Assembly (NCBI GenBank): GCA_029269725.1
Contig: JARJHS010000003.1
Span: 278,292 to 342,291, forward strand
DNA: 64,000 bases
Direction: 5' to 3'
Source of the DNA: Pollutibacter soli
GTDB lineage: Bacteria > Bacteroidota > Bacteroidia > Chitinophagales > Chitinophagaceae
Shown: piece after piece, positions 28,681-36,586 of the stretch
Numbering within the stretch: the first letter of the stretch is position 1
How the letters are laid out: every line of letters begins with the position of its first letter
Translations under genes and position numbers: made by a program
Notes under the pieces: model-generated
The model's database searches: none
Told to the model about the DNA's origin: nothing
The model's input: the letters and a program-made list of their open reading frames with translations, nothing else

Positions 28681-28712
28681 AAAAAAACGCAGGATTTCTC
28701 CTGCGTTTTTTT
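28681..28712. terminator. Bidirectional terminator between the histone-like and LacI genes
   Basis: CGCAGG / CCTGCG stem with a 6-base loop, flanked by A7 on the left and T7 on the right. It lies 18 bases past the histone-like stop and 24 bases past the LacI stop on the other strand, serving both convergent genes. Confidence 0.92.
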
Positions 28713-28735
28713 ATTTATTCCATAGTTAAAACTTA

Positions 28736-29746
28736 TCAAACAGATTCCCTCTCCATTACCTGCGGCTCCAGTACATAGTGAAGCGATTCGCCGGATTTTG
28801 AATTAATCATGTGAAGAATGATTTCCACTGCTTTCTTTCCGATTTCTCTTATGGGTTGCGAGATTACTGAAATCGTAGGCGAACCCAGCCTGAATAGATC
28901 ATTGTCGTCGAAACTGATCACAGCAATTTGTTCGGGTATTATTTTTTTCAGATGGCGGATCGCCTCCATCCCCGCAACACCCAGATAGTTCGTTGTAAAA
29001 AAGACGGCATCTGCCGTGTTATGGGACGACAAAAATTCAACAATCGCCTTTACCATTTCAGGATGGGTAAGATCATATTGCAAGTGAAGTGTATCAGCGG
29101 GTTTGTGAACTTTTCCAGAAGAAGCAATCGATTCAATAAAACCACGTTCCCTCTCAGTCATCTGGACCTGCTCTGAGTCGAGTGTAACAAGTAAAATGTC
29201 TTTGTATCCTTTTGCCAGCAGCAACTGCACTCCGTCATAAGCGCCTTTATAGTTATCAACGGTGACGTAACTGATATCCATCCCCGGAAAATAGCGATCG
29301 ACGAGAACCACCGGCCGTTTTTCCTCAGCAAGCGATTGTATCTCTTTTTCTATTCCGCTGGTAGGAATAATGATAAATCCATCCATCTGGCGATGACGCA
29401 AAAGATAGAGAAGGCTGATGGCTTTTTCATCATTATTTTCTGTACTGCAGAACATTACCTTATATCCTGCTTTGTCAGCTTCGTCTTCGACAAATCGAGC
29501 AAGATGTGCAAAGAATGGATTGGAGATATCTTCCACGATAAGACCCAGCGTATGGGTCTGCCCCGTTCTTAAGCCCCGGGCAACCTGGTTGGGCCGATAG
29601 TTTAACCTCTCGGCAGTTTTTAAAATTTTATCTCTGAGTTCATTACTGATCCGTTTTTCCTTTGCTTTTCCGTTGAGTACAAAGGAAACGGTGGTAGTAG
29701 ACACACCTACCTCCTGGGCAATGTCTTTAATGGAAACACTTCTCAT
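28736..29746 (-). CDS. LacI-family transcriptional regulator
   Basis: 336 residues. The N-terminal helix-turn-helix and hinge (MRSVSIKDIAQEVGVSTTTV, then NYRPNQVARGLRTG) are textbook LacI. A periplasmic-binding-protein-like sensor domain follows (LGLIVEDISNPFFA, DGFIIIPTSG, VVLVDRYFPG, ISFDDNDLFRLGSPTISVI). It probably senses a sugar-type ligand and represses a carbohydrate gene; no target gene is adjacent, the nearest glycosidase (GH97) being 17 kb away. It sits between nusG and rplK but is bounded by terminators on both sides. Confidence 0.93.
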   Translation of the reverse strand: MRSVSIKDIAQEVGVSTTTVSFVLNGKAKEKRISNELRDKILKTAERLNYRPNQVARGLRTGQTHTLGLIVEDISNPFFAHLARFVEDEADKAGYKVMFCSTENNDEKAISLLYLLRHRQMDGFIIIPTSGIEKEIQSLAEEKRPVVLVDRYFPGMDISYVTVDNYKGAYDGVQLLLAKGYKDILLVTLDSEQVQMTERERGFIESIASSGKVHKPADTLHLQYDLTHPEMVKAIVEFLSSHNTADAVFFTTNYLGVAGMEAIRHLKKIIPEQIAVISFDDNDLFRLGSPTISVISQPIREIGKKAVEIILHMINSKSGESLHYVLEPQVMERESV

Positions 29747-29793
29747 ATGGCGTTATAAATGTAGTGAGTTCCGATGAGGTAAATCTAAAAAGA

Positions 29794-29818
29794 AAAATCC
29801 CGCCATGAGCGGGATTTT
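29794..29818 (-). terminator. nusG terminator
   Basis: A perfect 10-bp stem (AAAATCCCGC / GCGGGATTTT, loop CATGA) lies 23 bases after the nusG stop. On the minus strand it runs into a T-rich end, so the tRNA-tuf-secE-nusG operon stops here. Confidence 0.88.
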
Positions 29819-29840
29819 CAAAACATCTTTTAAACTCGGA

Positions 29841-30407
29841 TCAGGAGAGTTTCTCTACCTGCATATAATTGAGTTCTACCGGGGTCGAACGACCGAAGAT
29901 TTTTACTGTTACTTTCAGTTTCTTCTTTTCATCATTCACCTCTTCAATAACACCATTGAAATCATTAAACGGACCATCGATGATCTTGATGGTTTCACCA
30001 ACAATGAATGGCTCACTCATCACAATACCACTTACTCCACTCATCTCATCTACTTTACCCAGCATTTTATTTACTTCTGATTTGCGAAGTGCAACCGGAT
30101 TTTCTTTACCAAGAAAATGAATCACATTAGTCATATTCTTGATAGTTGCAATAACATCATCATTCAATTTCCCGGTTTCCACTTCAATCATTACATAACC
30201 CGGATAAAAGTTTCTTTCGCGCATCACTTTTTTACCGTTCTGCACTTTGTACACTTTTTCTACGGGAAGAAACACCTGTTTAATAGACTTTCCCCAGTCA
30301 TTGCGGGAAATATCTTTGTCAAGATACTCCTTCACTTTCTTCTCCTTGCCGCTAACGACACGAAGCACATACCATTTGGTTTCCTGCTGTTGAGTAGGTG
30401 TTTCCAT
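29841..30407 (-). CDS. nusG: Transcription termination/antitermination factor NusG
   Basis: 188 residues. An NGN domain (KWYVLRVVSGKEKKVKEYL; FYPGYVMIEVE) and a C-terminal KOW motif (EPFIVGETIKIIDGPFNDF) are both complete. NusG binds elongating RNA polymerase and links it to Rho or the ribosome. Its start codon overlaps the secE stop by one base (TAATG), so the two are translationally coupled. Normally rplK follows directly; here a terminator does. Confidence 0.97.
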   Translation of the reverse strand: METPTQQQETKWYVLRVVSGKEKKVKEYLDKDISRNDWGKSIKQVFLPVEKVYKVQNGKKVMRERNFYPGYVMIEVETGKLNDDVIATIKNMTNVIHFLGKENPVALRKSEVNKMLGKVDEMSGVSGIVMSEPFIVGETIKIIDGPFNDFNGVIEEVNDEKKKLKVTVKIFGRSTPVELNYMQVEKLS

Positions 30408-30604
30408 TATGATTTGAATAGAGAATAAACAAATTTCAGAACATTATTGCTGGCGAAATCCATTACCCATACGATAGCGGTTATTACCAAAGTAGCAATC
30501 AGCACAATCATGGTTGACTGTTGCAATTGCTGCCAGGTTGGCCAGCTCACTTTCTCCATCAGCTCGTTATACGAGTCCCTGAAATATGCCTGTACTTTAG
30601 ACAT
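30407..30604 (-). CDS. secE: Preprotein translocase subunit SecE
   Basis: 65 residues, the usual size for a single-span SecE. An amphipathic N-terminal segment (AYFRDSYNELMEKVSWPTW) precedes one membrane helix (STMIVLIATLVITAIVWVMDF). It stabilises SecY in the inner-membrane translocon. It is preceded by tRNA-Trp and overlaps nusG. Confidence 0.95.
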   Translation of the reverse strand: MSKVQAYFRDSYNELMEKVSWPTWQQLQQSTMIVLIATLVITAIVWVMDFASNNVLKFVYSLFKS

Positions 30605-30672
30605 GCGTTTATTTTTTCATTTATACAGATGACCTGGAATAAAAGCTTTCGCAATTCAATTCTCAGACTTCG

Positions 30673-30743
30673 CACGGGCACTAGGATTCGAACCTAGATC
30701 GAAGGTTTTGGAGACCTCTATTCTGCCGTTGAACTATGCCCGT
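30673..30743 (-). tRNA. tRNA-Trp(CCA)
   Basis: Cloverleaf on the minus strand: acceptor ACGGGCA/TGCCCGT, T-arm GGTTCGAATCC, and a seven-base anticodon loop CTCCAAA giving anticodon CCA. It lies between tuf and secE, its classical position. CCA is not encoded. Confidence 0.95.
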
Positions 30744-30786
30744 TTATATCAGTAACCGGTAAAATTACAAGTCACTGTTAAGAAGA

Positions 30787-30816
30787 AAGTACCCGGGATC
30801 GCTCCCAGGTACTTTT
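30787..30816 (-). terminator. Hairpin after tuf
   Basis: AAAGTACCCGGG can pair with CCCAGGTACTTT (one mismatch, loop ATCGCT), followed on the minus strand by a T-rich TTCTT tract. It sits between tuf and tRNA-Trp and may be a partial terminator or a processing site, because genes downstream seem to belong to the same unit. Confidence 0.65.
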
Positions 30817-30878
30817 GCAAAGATATATCATTCATTTTTGAGATCAAATCAGCCTCACGGCGACTGTTCCCAGCAGAA

Positions 30879-32066
30879 TTATTTCAGAATTTCAGTAACC
30901 TGACCGGCACCTACTGTACGTCCACCTTCGCGGATAGCGAATTTCAAACCTTTCTCCATCGCGATTGGCTGGATCAGTTTTACAGTAAGACCTACGTTAT
31001 CGCCAGGCATTACCATTTCAGTTCCTGCAGGCAGTTCAACCTCACCGGTTACGTCTGTAGTACGGAAATAGAACTGAGGGCGATATTTGTTGAAGAACGG
31101 AGTGTGACGTCCACCTTCTTCTTTGCTCAATACATAAACCTCGCCTTTGAATTCAGTGTGCGGAGTGATTGAACCTGGCTTGCATATTACCATACCACGA
31201 CGGATATCTTTTTTCTCAATACCGCGGAGCAACAAACCTGCGTTGTCACCAGCTTCACCTTCATCAAGAAGTTTGCGGAACATTTCAACACCTGTACATA
31301 CAGAGTTCAAAGGTTTCTCGATCAAACCAACGATTTCAACTGCTTCACCAACTTTGATACGACCACGCTCGATACGACCAGTAGCAACAGTACCACGACC
31401 AGTGATAGTGAATACGTCTTCTACTGACATCAGGAATGGCTGATCGATTGGACGAGGAGGCAATGGAATGTAGCTGTCAACAGCTGCCATCAACTCTTCG
31501 ATTTTTGCAACCCATTTGTCTTCGCCAGCGAGTGCGCCGGTTGCAGAACCCTGGATGATGGGTGTGTTATCACCATCAAAACCGTAAGTAGTCAGCAATT
31601 CACGAATTTCCATTTCAACCAGTTCCAACAGCTCGGGATCGTCTACCAGGTCAACTTTGTTCATGAAAACAACGATACGAGGTACACCTACCTGGCGGGC
31701 AAGAAGGATATGTTCTTTAGTCTGCGGCATAGGACCATCTGTAGCAGCAACCACAAGGATCGCGCCGTCCATCTGTGCAGCACCGGTAATCATATTTTTA
31801 ACGTAGTCAGCGTGACCAGGGCAGTCAACGTGAGCATAGTGACGGTTAGCCGTCTGATATTCTACGTGAGCTGTATTGATAGTGATACCACGTTCTTTTT
31901 CTTCGGGCGCCGCATCGATTTCATCATACTTCTTTTCCTGTGCCCATCCTTTCTTTGCAAGGATATTGGTAATGGCAGCCGTTAAAGTGGTCTTACCATG
32001 GTCTACGTGACCAATTGTACCAACGTTTACGTGGGGCTTATCCCTTTTAAAGGTCTCTTTAGACAT
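30879..32066 (-). CDS. tuf: Translation elongation factor Tu
   Basis: 395 residues. GTPase motifs are all present: [10 protein letters not shown] (P-loop), [12 protein letters not shown] (G3) and NKVDLVDD (G4), with domains II and III following ([27 protein letters not shown]). It delivers aminoacyl-tRNA to the ribosome. The order tRNA-Thr, Tyr, Gly, Thr, tuf, Trp, secE, nusG is the standard bacterial arrangement. The 225-base gap upstream to the nearest tRNA holds no gene. Confidence 0.98.
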   Translation of the reverse strand: MSKETFKRDKPHVNVGTIGHVDHGKTTLTAAITNILAKKGWAQEKKYDEIDAAPEEKERGITINTAHVEYQTANRHYAHVDCPGHADYVKNMITGAAQMDGAILVVAATDGPMPQTKEHILLARQVGVPRIVVFMNKVDLVDDPELLELVEMEIRELLTTYGFDGDNTPIIQGSATGALAGEDKWVAKIEELMAAVDSYIPLPPRPIDQPFLMSVEDVFTITGRGTVATGRIERGRIKVGEAVEIVGLIEKPLNSVCTGVEMFRKLLDEGEAGDNAGLLLRGIEKKDIRRGMVICKPGSITPHTEFKGEVYVLSKEEGGRHTPFFNKYRPQFYFRTTDVTGEVELPAGTEMVMPGDNVGLTVKLIQPIAMEKGLKFAIREGGRTVGAGQVTEILK

Positions 32067-32291
32067 TGTTATCCGTTTTAGATTGTGTTTACAATTGTTA
32101 TTCTATTTCAACGGCAAGTCAGGAAACAATTCCTTTAAGCCGCAAAACCCGAATCTTTTTCACCGGGCACCAAAAAATAAGGGGAGTTAAAATGAGCGTC
32201 TACATTCTTTTTCACTTACATCTGACTTTCTCAACTCTTACCTCTTATTTCTTCATTCTCACTGCGGCCTTTGTACTTCGTACTTCAAAAG

Positions 32292-32363
<72 letters not shown>

Positions 32364-32396
32364 TTGAAAACACCGCAGGCAACAGCGGTCGTGTTG

Positions 32397-32469
32397 AGCG
32401 GGAGACGAGGTTCGAACCCGCGACCTATAGCTTGGAAGGCTATCGCTCTACCAGCTGAGCTACTCCCGC
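32397..32469 (-). tRNA. tRNA-Gly(TCC)
   Basis: Acceptor GCGGGAG/CTCCCGC; anticodon stem ATAGC/GCTAT with loop CTTCCAA, anticodon TCC; T-arm contains GGTTCGAACC. Confidence 0.95.
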
Positions 32470-32573
32470 TTATACAACAGTTGTGAAGGACTCACTTTTG
32501 TACAAAAATGCACATTGATGATTCCATTTTTCTGATGTGCTATCCGCCAATGCTGACGCTTTGACAAATGCAG

Positions 32574-32656
32574 TGGGCAGGAGAGGATTCGAACCTCTGA
32601 AGTCGAAAGACAGCGGATTTACAGTCCGCCCCATTTGGCCGCTCTGGAACCTGCCC
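32574..32656 (-). tRNA. tRNA-Tyr(GTA)
   Basis: Acceptor GGGCAGG/CCTGCCC, anticodon GTA within CGGACTGTAAATCCG, and a long variable arm as expected for bacterial tRNA-Tyr; T-arm GAGGTTCGAATCCTC. Confidence 0.95.
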
Positions 32657-32714
32657 GTTTCGACCATTTACCTGTCGATAACCTGAAAGAAAAGTGTAAT
32701 GCAAAAAAGCATTG

Positions 32715-32787
32715 AGCCAGAGAAGGGACTCGAACCCCCGACCAGCTGATTACAAATCAGCTGCTCTACCAGCTGAGCTACTCTGGC
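32715..32787 (-). tRNA. tRNA-Thr(TGT)
   Basis: Acceptor GCCAGAG/CTCTGGC; anticodon stem GCTGA/TCAGC with loop TTTGTAA, anticodon TGT; T-arm GGGTTCGAGTCCC region. First gene of the tRNA-tuf operon. Confidence 0.95.
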
Positions 32788-32868
32788 TTGTTATTTCAGG
32801 TGTATCAGACGCACTGCTGCGCCATCAGAAAACAAAAAACAAAGAACTACCCGGTTTTTTTGGGAAGG

Positions 32869-32897
32869 CAAAGGTAATGGAATTCTTTAAATGCAAA
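32869..32897 (-). promoter_or_regulatory. Promoter of the tRNA-tuf-secE-nusG operon
   Basis: Minus strand TTTG (32894-32897), 17 bp, TACCTTTG (32869-32876): a full match to the Bacteroidota promoter. Predicted start near 32860, about 75 bases before tRNA-Thr(TGT). Confidence 0.75.
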
Positions 32898-33071
32898 AAA
32901 ATATCTCCGCGAGTCTTTGAATTTAAATGAATATTTTCTGCACAGTCGCAAGAGCGGCGGAATACAACGACTTTGCCGGTTTTTGCAGGAGACAATTTCC
33001 GGAAACGACAGATGATAACAGTCCCGGCTTTGTATAAACGATTATGTTGGAGGAATAGGCTGGTGAAATGT

Positions 33072-33125
33072 GTCTGCGAGTCTTCGTTTATCTCCAGGTA
33101 ATACAAAACGAAAAGACTCGCAGAC
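33072..33125. repeat. Long imperfect inverted repeat
   Basis: GTCTGCGAGTCTTCGTTT (33072-33089) pairs with AAACGAAAAGACTCGCAGAC (33106-33125) over 18 bp with a two-base bulge and a 16-base loop. A partial copy of one arm (GCGAGTCTT) lies at 32909-32917. No T-tract follows, so it is not a plain terminator. It lies between the hpf terminator and the tRNA-tuf promoter. Confidence 0.75.
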
Positions 33126-33132
33126 GTAAAAC

Positions 33133-33157
33133 AAAAAAGGCCCGAAGGCCTTTTTTT
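33133..33157 (-). terminator. hpf terminator
   Basis: GGCC-CGAA-GGCC with flanking A6/T7 tracts that extend the stem. It overlaps the hpf stop codon and gives a T-run on either strand. Confidence 0.88.
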
Positions 33158-33455
33158 ATGCTGCTTGTTTTTCTTTCAATCTTTTGATTTGTGTGGTTAT
33201 GGACTCTATTGCATTGTCAAATGACTCTTCGAATGATTTAGATGTTTGTTTTACGAAAAATTCGTGACGTGGCACCTTGATCCTGATCTCGGCCACTTTA
33301 TCTTTTATCTGGTGAACAACATTATCCAACTTCAGAAACACGTCAATCTTTACAATTCTGTCATGATAATTTCCGAGCTTTTGAAGTTTTTTTTGCACGT
33401 GTTCGATCAATTTTGAATCCGCATCAAAACGCACTGTTTGAATGTTAACGGTCAT
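33156..33455 (-). CDS. hpf: Ribosome hibernation-promoting factor (short HPF/RaiA family)
   Basis: 99 residues, the short-form length. The fold is suggested by MTVNIQTVRFDADSKLIEHV, KIDVFLKLDNV, and the C-terminal helix SFEESFDNAIESITTQIKRL. HPF binds the decoding region of stationary-phase ribosomes. It lies near translation genes (tuf, rpsU). A start at 33455 is natural. Confidence 0.88.
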   Translation of the reverse strand: MTVNIQTVRFDADSKLIEHVQKKLQKLGNYHDRIVKIDVFLKLDNVVHQIKDKVAEIRIKVPRHEFFVKQTSKSFEESFDNAIESITTQIKRLKEKQAA

Positions 33456-33726
33456 AGCATAACGTTTAATTCAGTGAAACAATAAATATAAGAACTAGGT
33501 TGATTTTCAGGTAGTAATCCTGTCATTCAGCAGCAATCTGAAATTAATCATTTAACGCTGTAATATCAAATTAAATTTCGTCCCCGGCCAGCTATTTTAA
33601 CTAGGGTTGAATTCAGAAATTTGCTAACGGTTTTTATCTGCGGGAGACATTAAAAAAGCATGCCCGGTTTTCATTTATGAGTCTGAGGAATAGCGCAGGA
33701 AATTCAATGCCCATGCGGATTCCGCA

Positions 33727-34623
33727 CTACCCTTTTGGATGGGCTTTCCGATGTATATCCCTGAGCTTTTCGATACTGTTGTGCGTATAAACCTGTGTGG
33801 CCGCCAGACTGCTGTGACCGAGCAGATCTTTAACAGCGTTCAGGTCGGCGCCGTTGTTCATCAGGTGGGTTGCGAAACTATGCCTGAGCACATGCGGACT
33901 TTTCTTTTCTGCTGTAGTTACCAGGGAAAGCCACTTTTTCACGACATCATATACATTCCTTGAAGTGTATTGCTTTCCATTGTCTTTTATAAGAAGATAG
34001 TCATCGCTGAAGCCAAGACTTTTTTTCTCCTTACAATAAGCTGAAATTTCATTCAGTAAATCAGGATTGACAGGTATCATCCTTTCTTTGTTTCCTTTCC
34101 CTAGGATACGGATCACTTTCTGATATGAATCTATCTGTTGTTGCCTGATGCTCACCAACTCCCCTACGCGAATACCGCACTGATAAAGCAGCCTCAGCAT
34201 CAATTTCTCAACACGACCGTTGTATTCATCAGGAAATTCAACATGCGTAAACAAAGTGTCCATCTGATGCTCCTCCACAAAAGAAGGCAAACGCTTCCTG
34301 GTTTTCAGCAGGCGGATAGCACTGGCGGGGTTATCATCCCGGATAGAATGAGTTCTGCAAAATTTAAAAAAGGATTTGAGGCAGGAGATTTTTCTGTTGA
34401 TGCTTCTCGGAATAATGCCGGCTTCTGTCATCTCCGCCATCCAGCTCCTGATCATCAATGTGGAAACTGAATTCGGCGAATCTGATTCAAATACCCTGCT
34501 GGTAAAACTGAAAAAGTCAGAAAGGTCATCCTGGTATGCCGTAATGGTATGGGCAGAATACCGTTTTTCAAAACGGATATAGTTTATGAATCGCTGTACT
34601 TCCGGAATTTCAGGCAGGAGCAT
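33727..34623 (-). CDS. Tyrosine recombinase, XerC/XerD type
   Basis: 298 residues, the normal Xer length. An N-terminal SAM-like domain (VQRFINYIRFEKRYSAHT) precedes the catalytic domain with Arg in YQCGIRVGELVSI, Lys in the beta-hairpin, HVLRHSFATHLMNNGADL (His-x-x-Arg) and LGHSSLAATQVYTHNS with the nucleophile Tyr. A chromosome-dimer resolution role at dif is likely; XerC and XerD cannot be told apart by eye, and no integrated element surrounds it. It is next to rpsU and hpf, a housekeeping context. Confidence 0.9.
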   Translation of the reverse strand: MLLPEIPEVQRFINYIRFEKRYSAHTITAYQDDLSDFFSFTSRVFESDSPNSVSTLMIRSWMAEMTEAGIIPRSINRKISCLKSFFKFCRTHSIRDDNPASAIRLLKTRKRLPSFVEEHQMDTLFTHVEFPDEYNGRVEKLMLRLLYQCGIRVGELVSIRQQQIDSYQKVIRILGKGNKERMIPVNPDLLNEISAYCKEKKSLGFSDDYLLIKDNGKQYTSRNVYDVVKKWLSLVTTAEKKSPHVLRHSFATHLMNNGADLNAVKDLLGHSSLAATQVYTHNSIEKLRDIHRKAHPKG

Positions 34624-34693
34624 AAAAAATAGCCATAAAGTTAATCAACCTTATGACTATTAGTTTAATATTATTGGTCAGAAAATCAGTGGA

Positions 34694-34888
34694 TTACTGA
34701 ATCTCTCCGGTAAATAATTTCTGCTTGTAGATTGCTTTTAAAACCTCACCACGACGTTTGATGGAAGGTTTCTTAAAAGACTGACGCTCACGCAATTGAA
34801 GTAAAATTTTCGCTTTCTCGAATTTCTTCTTGTACTTCTTCAGCGCTTTGTCAATGTTTTCGCAATCTTTAGAATCGATGATTAACAT
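34694..34888 (-). CDS. rpsU: 30S ribosomal protein S21
   Basis: 64 residues. The first half has NIDKALKKYKKKFEKAKIL and the second the basic RERQSFKKPSIKRRGEVLKA, the characteristic S21 arrangement. S21 binds the 3' domain of 16S rRNA near the anti-Shine-Dalgarno region. It has its own strong promoter and diverges from ribE. Confidence 0.95.
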   Translation of the reverse strand: MLIIDSKDCENIDKALKKYKKKFEKAKILLQLRERQSFKKPSIKRRGEVLKAIYKQKLFTGEIQ

Positions 34889-34920
34889 AATTGGATACCT
34901 CTTTTCAGTTTTAAGGAACG

Positions 34921-34951
34921 CAAAGATAATACATCAGATTGTTTTACCAAA
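34921..34951 (-). promoter_or_regulatory. rpsU promoter (Bacteroidota type)
   Basis: Minus strand TTTG (34948-34951), 19 bp, TATCTTTG (34921-34928): a full consensus match about 33 bases upstream of the rpsU start. Confidence 0.75.
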
Positions 34952-35001
34952 ATACAGGGAAAAATTCCCGCAGTTATCCGAAATTCGACGCAAATTAAAC
35001 C

Positions 35002-35616
35002 ATGTTCACCGGCATTGTAGAAACCACAGGTACGATTAAAAGACTGAAGTCCGAAGGAACCAACCTGGTGGCATGGATCGATTCTTCGATTACCGCGGAA
35101 CTGAAACCGGACCAAAGCCTTTCGCATGATGGGGTCTGTCTCACTGTTGAATCAATTGAAAATAATACATATCGCGTAAGTGCCATTGCGGAAACCCTTG
35201 CTAAAACTGCGCTTGGAAGCTGGAAAACGGGAGGAAAAGTAAATCTTGAACGGGCGATGAAGATGAATGACCGACTGGATGGCCACATAGTACAGGGTCA
35301 TGTAGATACAACTGCAACCTGTGTATATAGAGAAAACAAATCCGGAAGTTGGTTATACAGTTTTGCGTTCCCCTCAAAATTCGCGGCTTACATTATTGAA
35401 AAAGGATCGATCTGTGTGAATGGAATCAGCCTTACAGCATTTGATGTCAGCACTGATCGATTTTCAGTGGCTATCATTCCATATACTTTTGAACATACCG
35501 GCATAAAAGATATTCAACCCGGCATGAAAGTCAATCTTGAGTTTGATATGGTGGGAAAGTATATTTTGCGTAGCCAGGAATTGAAAACCTTTACTAATCC
35601 AATATCACAAATTTGA
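35002..35616 (+). CDS. ribE: Riboflavin synthase, alpha subunit
   Basis: 204 residues starting with the diagnostic MFTGIVETTGTI. Two lumazine-binding repeats are visible: SHDGVCLTVESIENNTY with NLERAMKMNDRLDGHIVQGHVD, then KGSICVNGISLTAF with VNLEFDMVGKYILR. It disproportionates two dimethylribityllumazines into riboflavin. The stop overlaps the next gene's TTG start (TTGA). No other rib gene is in the window. Confidence 0.95.
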   Translation: MFTGIVETTGTIKRLKSEGTNLVAWIDSSITAELKPDQSLSHDGVCLTVESIENNTYRVSAIAETLAKTALGSWKTGGKVNLERAMKMNDRLDGHIVQGHVDTTATCVYRENKSGSWLYSFAFPSKFAAYIIEKGSICVNGISLTAFDVSTDRFSVAIIPYTFEHTGIKDIQPGMKVNLEFDMVGKYILRSQELKTFTNPISQI

Positions 35617-36530
35617 CACCTTATTGTTCGGTTATCGTTCCCGTTTATAATGAAGCAGATAATATCGCTTCGTTTTACGCTGAGCTGGTAAAACATATCA
35701 CTGCGAATTTTGAATTGATCTGGATTAACGACGGCAGCAATGATGGCTCGCTGCAACAGATAAAAAAAATCGCTTCAGGAGATCCACGAGTCCGGTGTGT
35801 TTCTTTTTCCAGGAATTTCGGCCAACAGGCAGCATTGATGGCAGGGTTGCATTATGCGCGCGGGGAAAGAATCGTTCTGATGGATGGAGATCTTCAACAT
35901 CCGCCAGAACTCCTTCCAGCATTTTTCAATAAGCTGGATGAGGGATATGATTTGGTATCAGGAAAGAAAATGGGTACTGCGGATATCCGGCAAACAAAAA
36001 AGCATTTTACGAAATTGTTTTACTCCATCCTGAATATGATTTCAGACACCCGCATTGAGCCTGATGTTTCTGATTTCAGGGTTTTCAATCGTAAAATCGC
36101 AGATGCTCTGATTAAGTTCGAAGAACGAGAACTTTTTTTAAGAGGTGTATTTAACTGGATAGGATTTAAAACAACCACAATCGATTTTGTTGCGCCTGCG
36201 AGAAAAGCCGGAGAAACAAAATACAGTTTTGGAAAGATGATCCAGTTAGGATTGAAAGGTACACTTTCATTTAGTTTCAAACCACTGAGGTTATCGCTGC
36301 TGATCGGGACGATCGTCTCACTTGCATCATTTTGTTATATCATTTACGCAATCGTCGTTTATTTCAAAGGCCATACTATACCCGGTTGGGCCTCGTTGAT
36401 CATTGGTGTTATGTTTCTTGGTGGAATACAATTGATAATGATCGGGTTAATCGGTGAATATATCGCCAGCTTTTTCAACGAGATAAAAAAGCGACCACTT
36501 TTCCTGATTGATGAAACAATCAATTGCTGA
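35613..36530 (+). CDS. GT2 polyprenyl-phosphate glycosyltransferase (GtrB/DPM1-like)
   Basis: 305 residues with a TTG start overlapping the ribE stop. The cytoplasmic GT2 domain (CSVIVPVYNEADNIASFY; LIWINDGSNDGS; GERIVLMDGDLQHPPELL with the DxD-type metal motif) is followed by two C-terminal membrane helices (LRLSLLIGTIVSLASFCYII; WASLIIGVMFLGGIQLIMIG). Such enzymes load a sugar onto undecaprenyl phosphate for transfer outside. The YfhO-like and GT-C membrane proteins next door are the natural users of that donor. Confidence 0.9.
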   Translation: MTPYCSVIVPVYNEADNIASFYAELVKHITANFELIWINDGSNDGSLQQIKKIASGDPRVRCVSFSRNFGQQAALMAGLHYARGERIVLMDGDLQHPPELLPAFFNKLDEGYDLVSGKKMGTADIRQTKKHFTKLFYSILNMISDTRIEPDVSDFRVFNRKIADALIKFEERELFLRGVFNWIGFKTTTIDFVAPARKAGETKYSFGKMIQLGLKGTLSFSFKPLRLSLLIGTIVSLASFCYIIYAIVVYFKGHTIPGWASLIIGVMFLGGIQLIMIGLIGEYIASFFNEIKKRPLFLIDETINC

Positions 36531-36586
36531 TTTCATCACCGCTTATATCACGGATTCAAAAACAGTTACCTGAGTTTTCACAATAG

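Noticed and set aside
28245-28739. Minus-strand ORF opposite the histone-like gene
   Set aside because: It is the mirror of the AAA/GCT-rich repeat and yields a Phe/Thr/Ala low-complexity chain with no protein signature.
32470-32667. ORF across tRNA-Tyr
   Set aside because: It is a translation of the tRNA gene itself.
32740-32930. Plus-strand ORF over tRNA-Thr
   Set aside because: It overlaps a clear tRNA and the operon promoter; no protein support.
33727-34623. Tyrosine recombinase as an integrase of a mobile element
   Set aside because: Length and motifs fit housekeeping Xer proteins, neighbours are hpf and rpsU, and no attachment repeats or cargo are seen.
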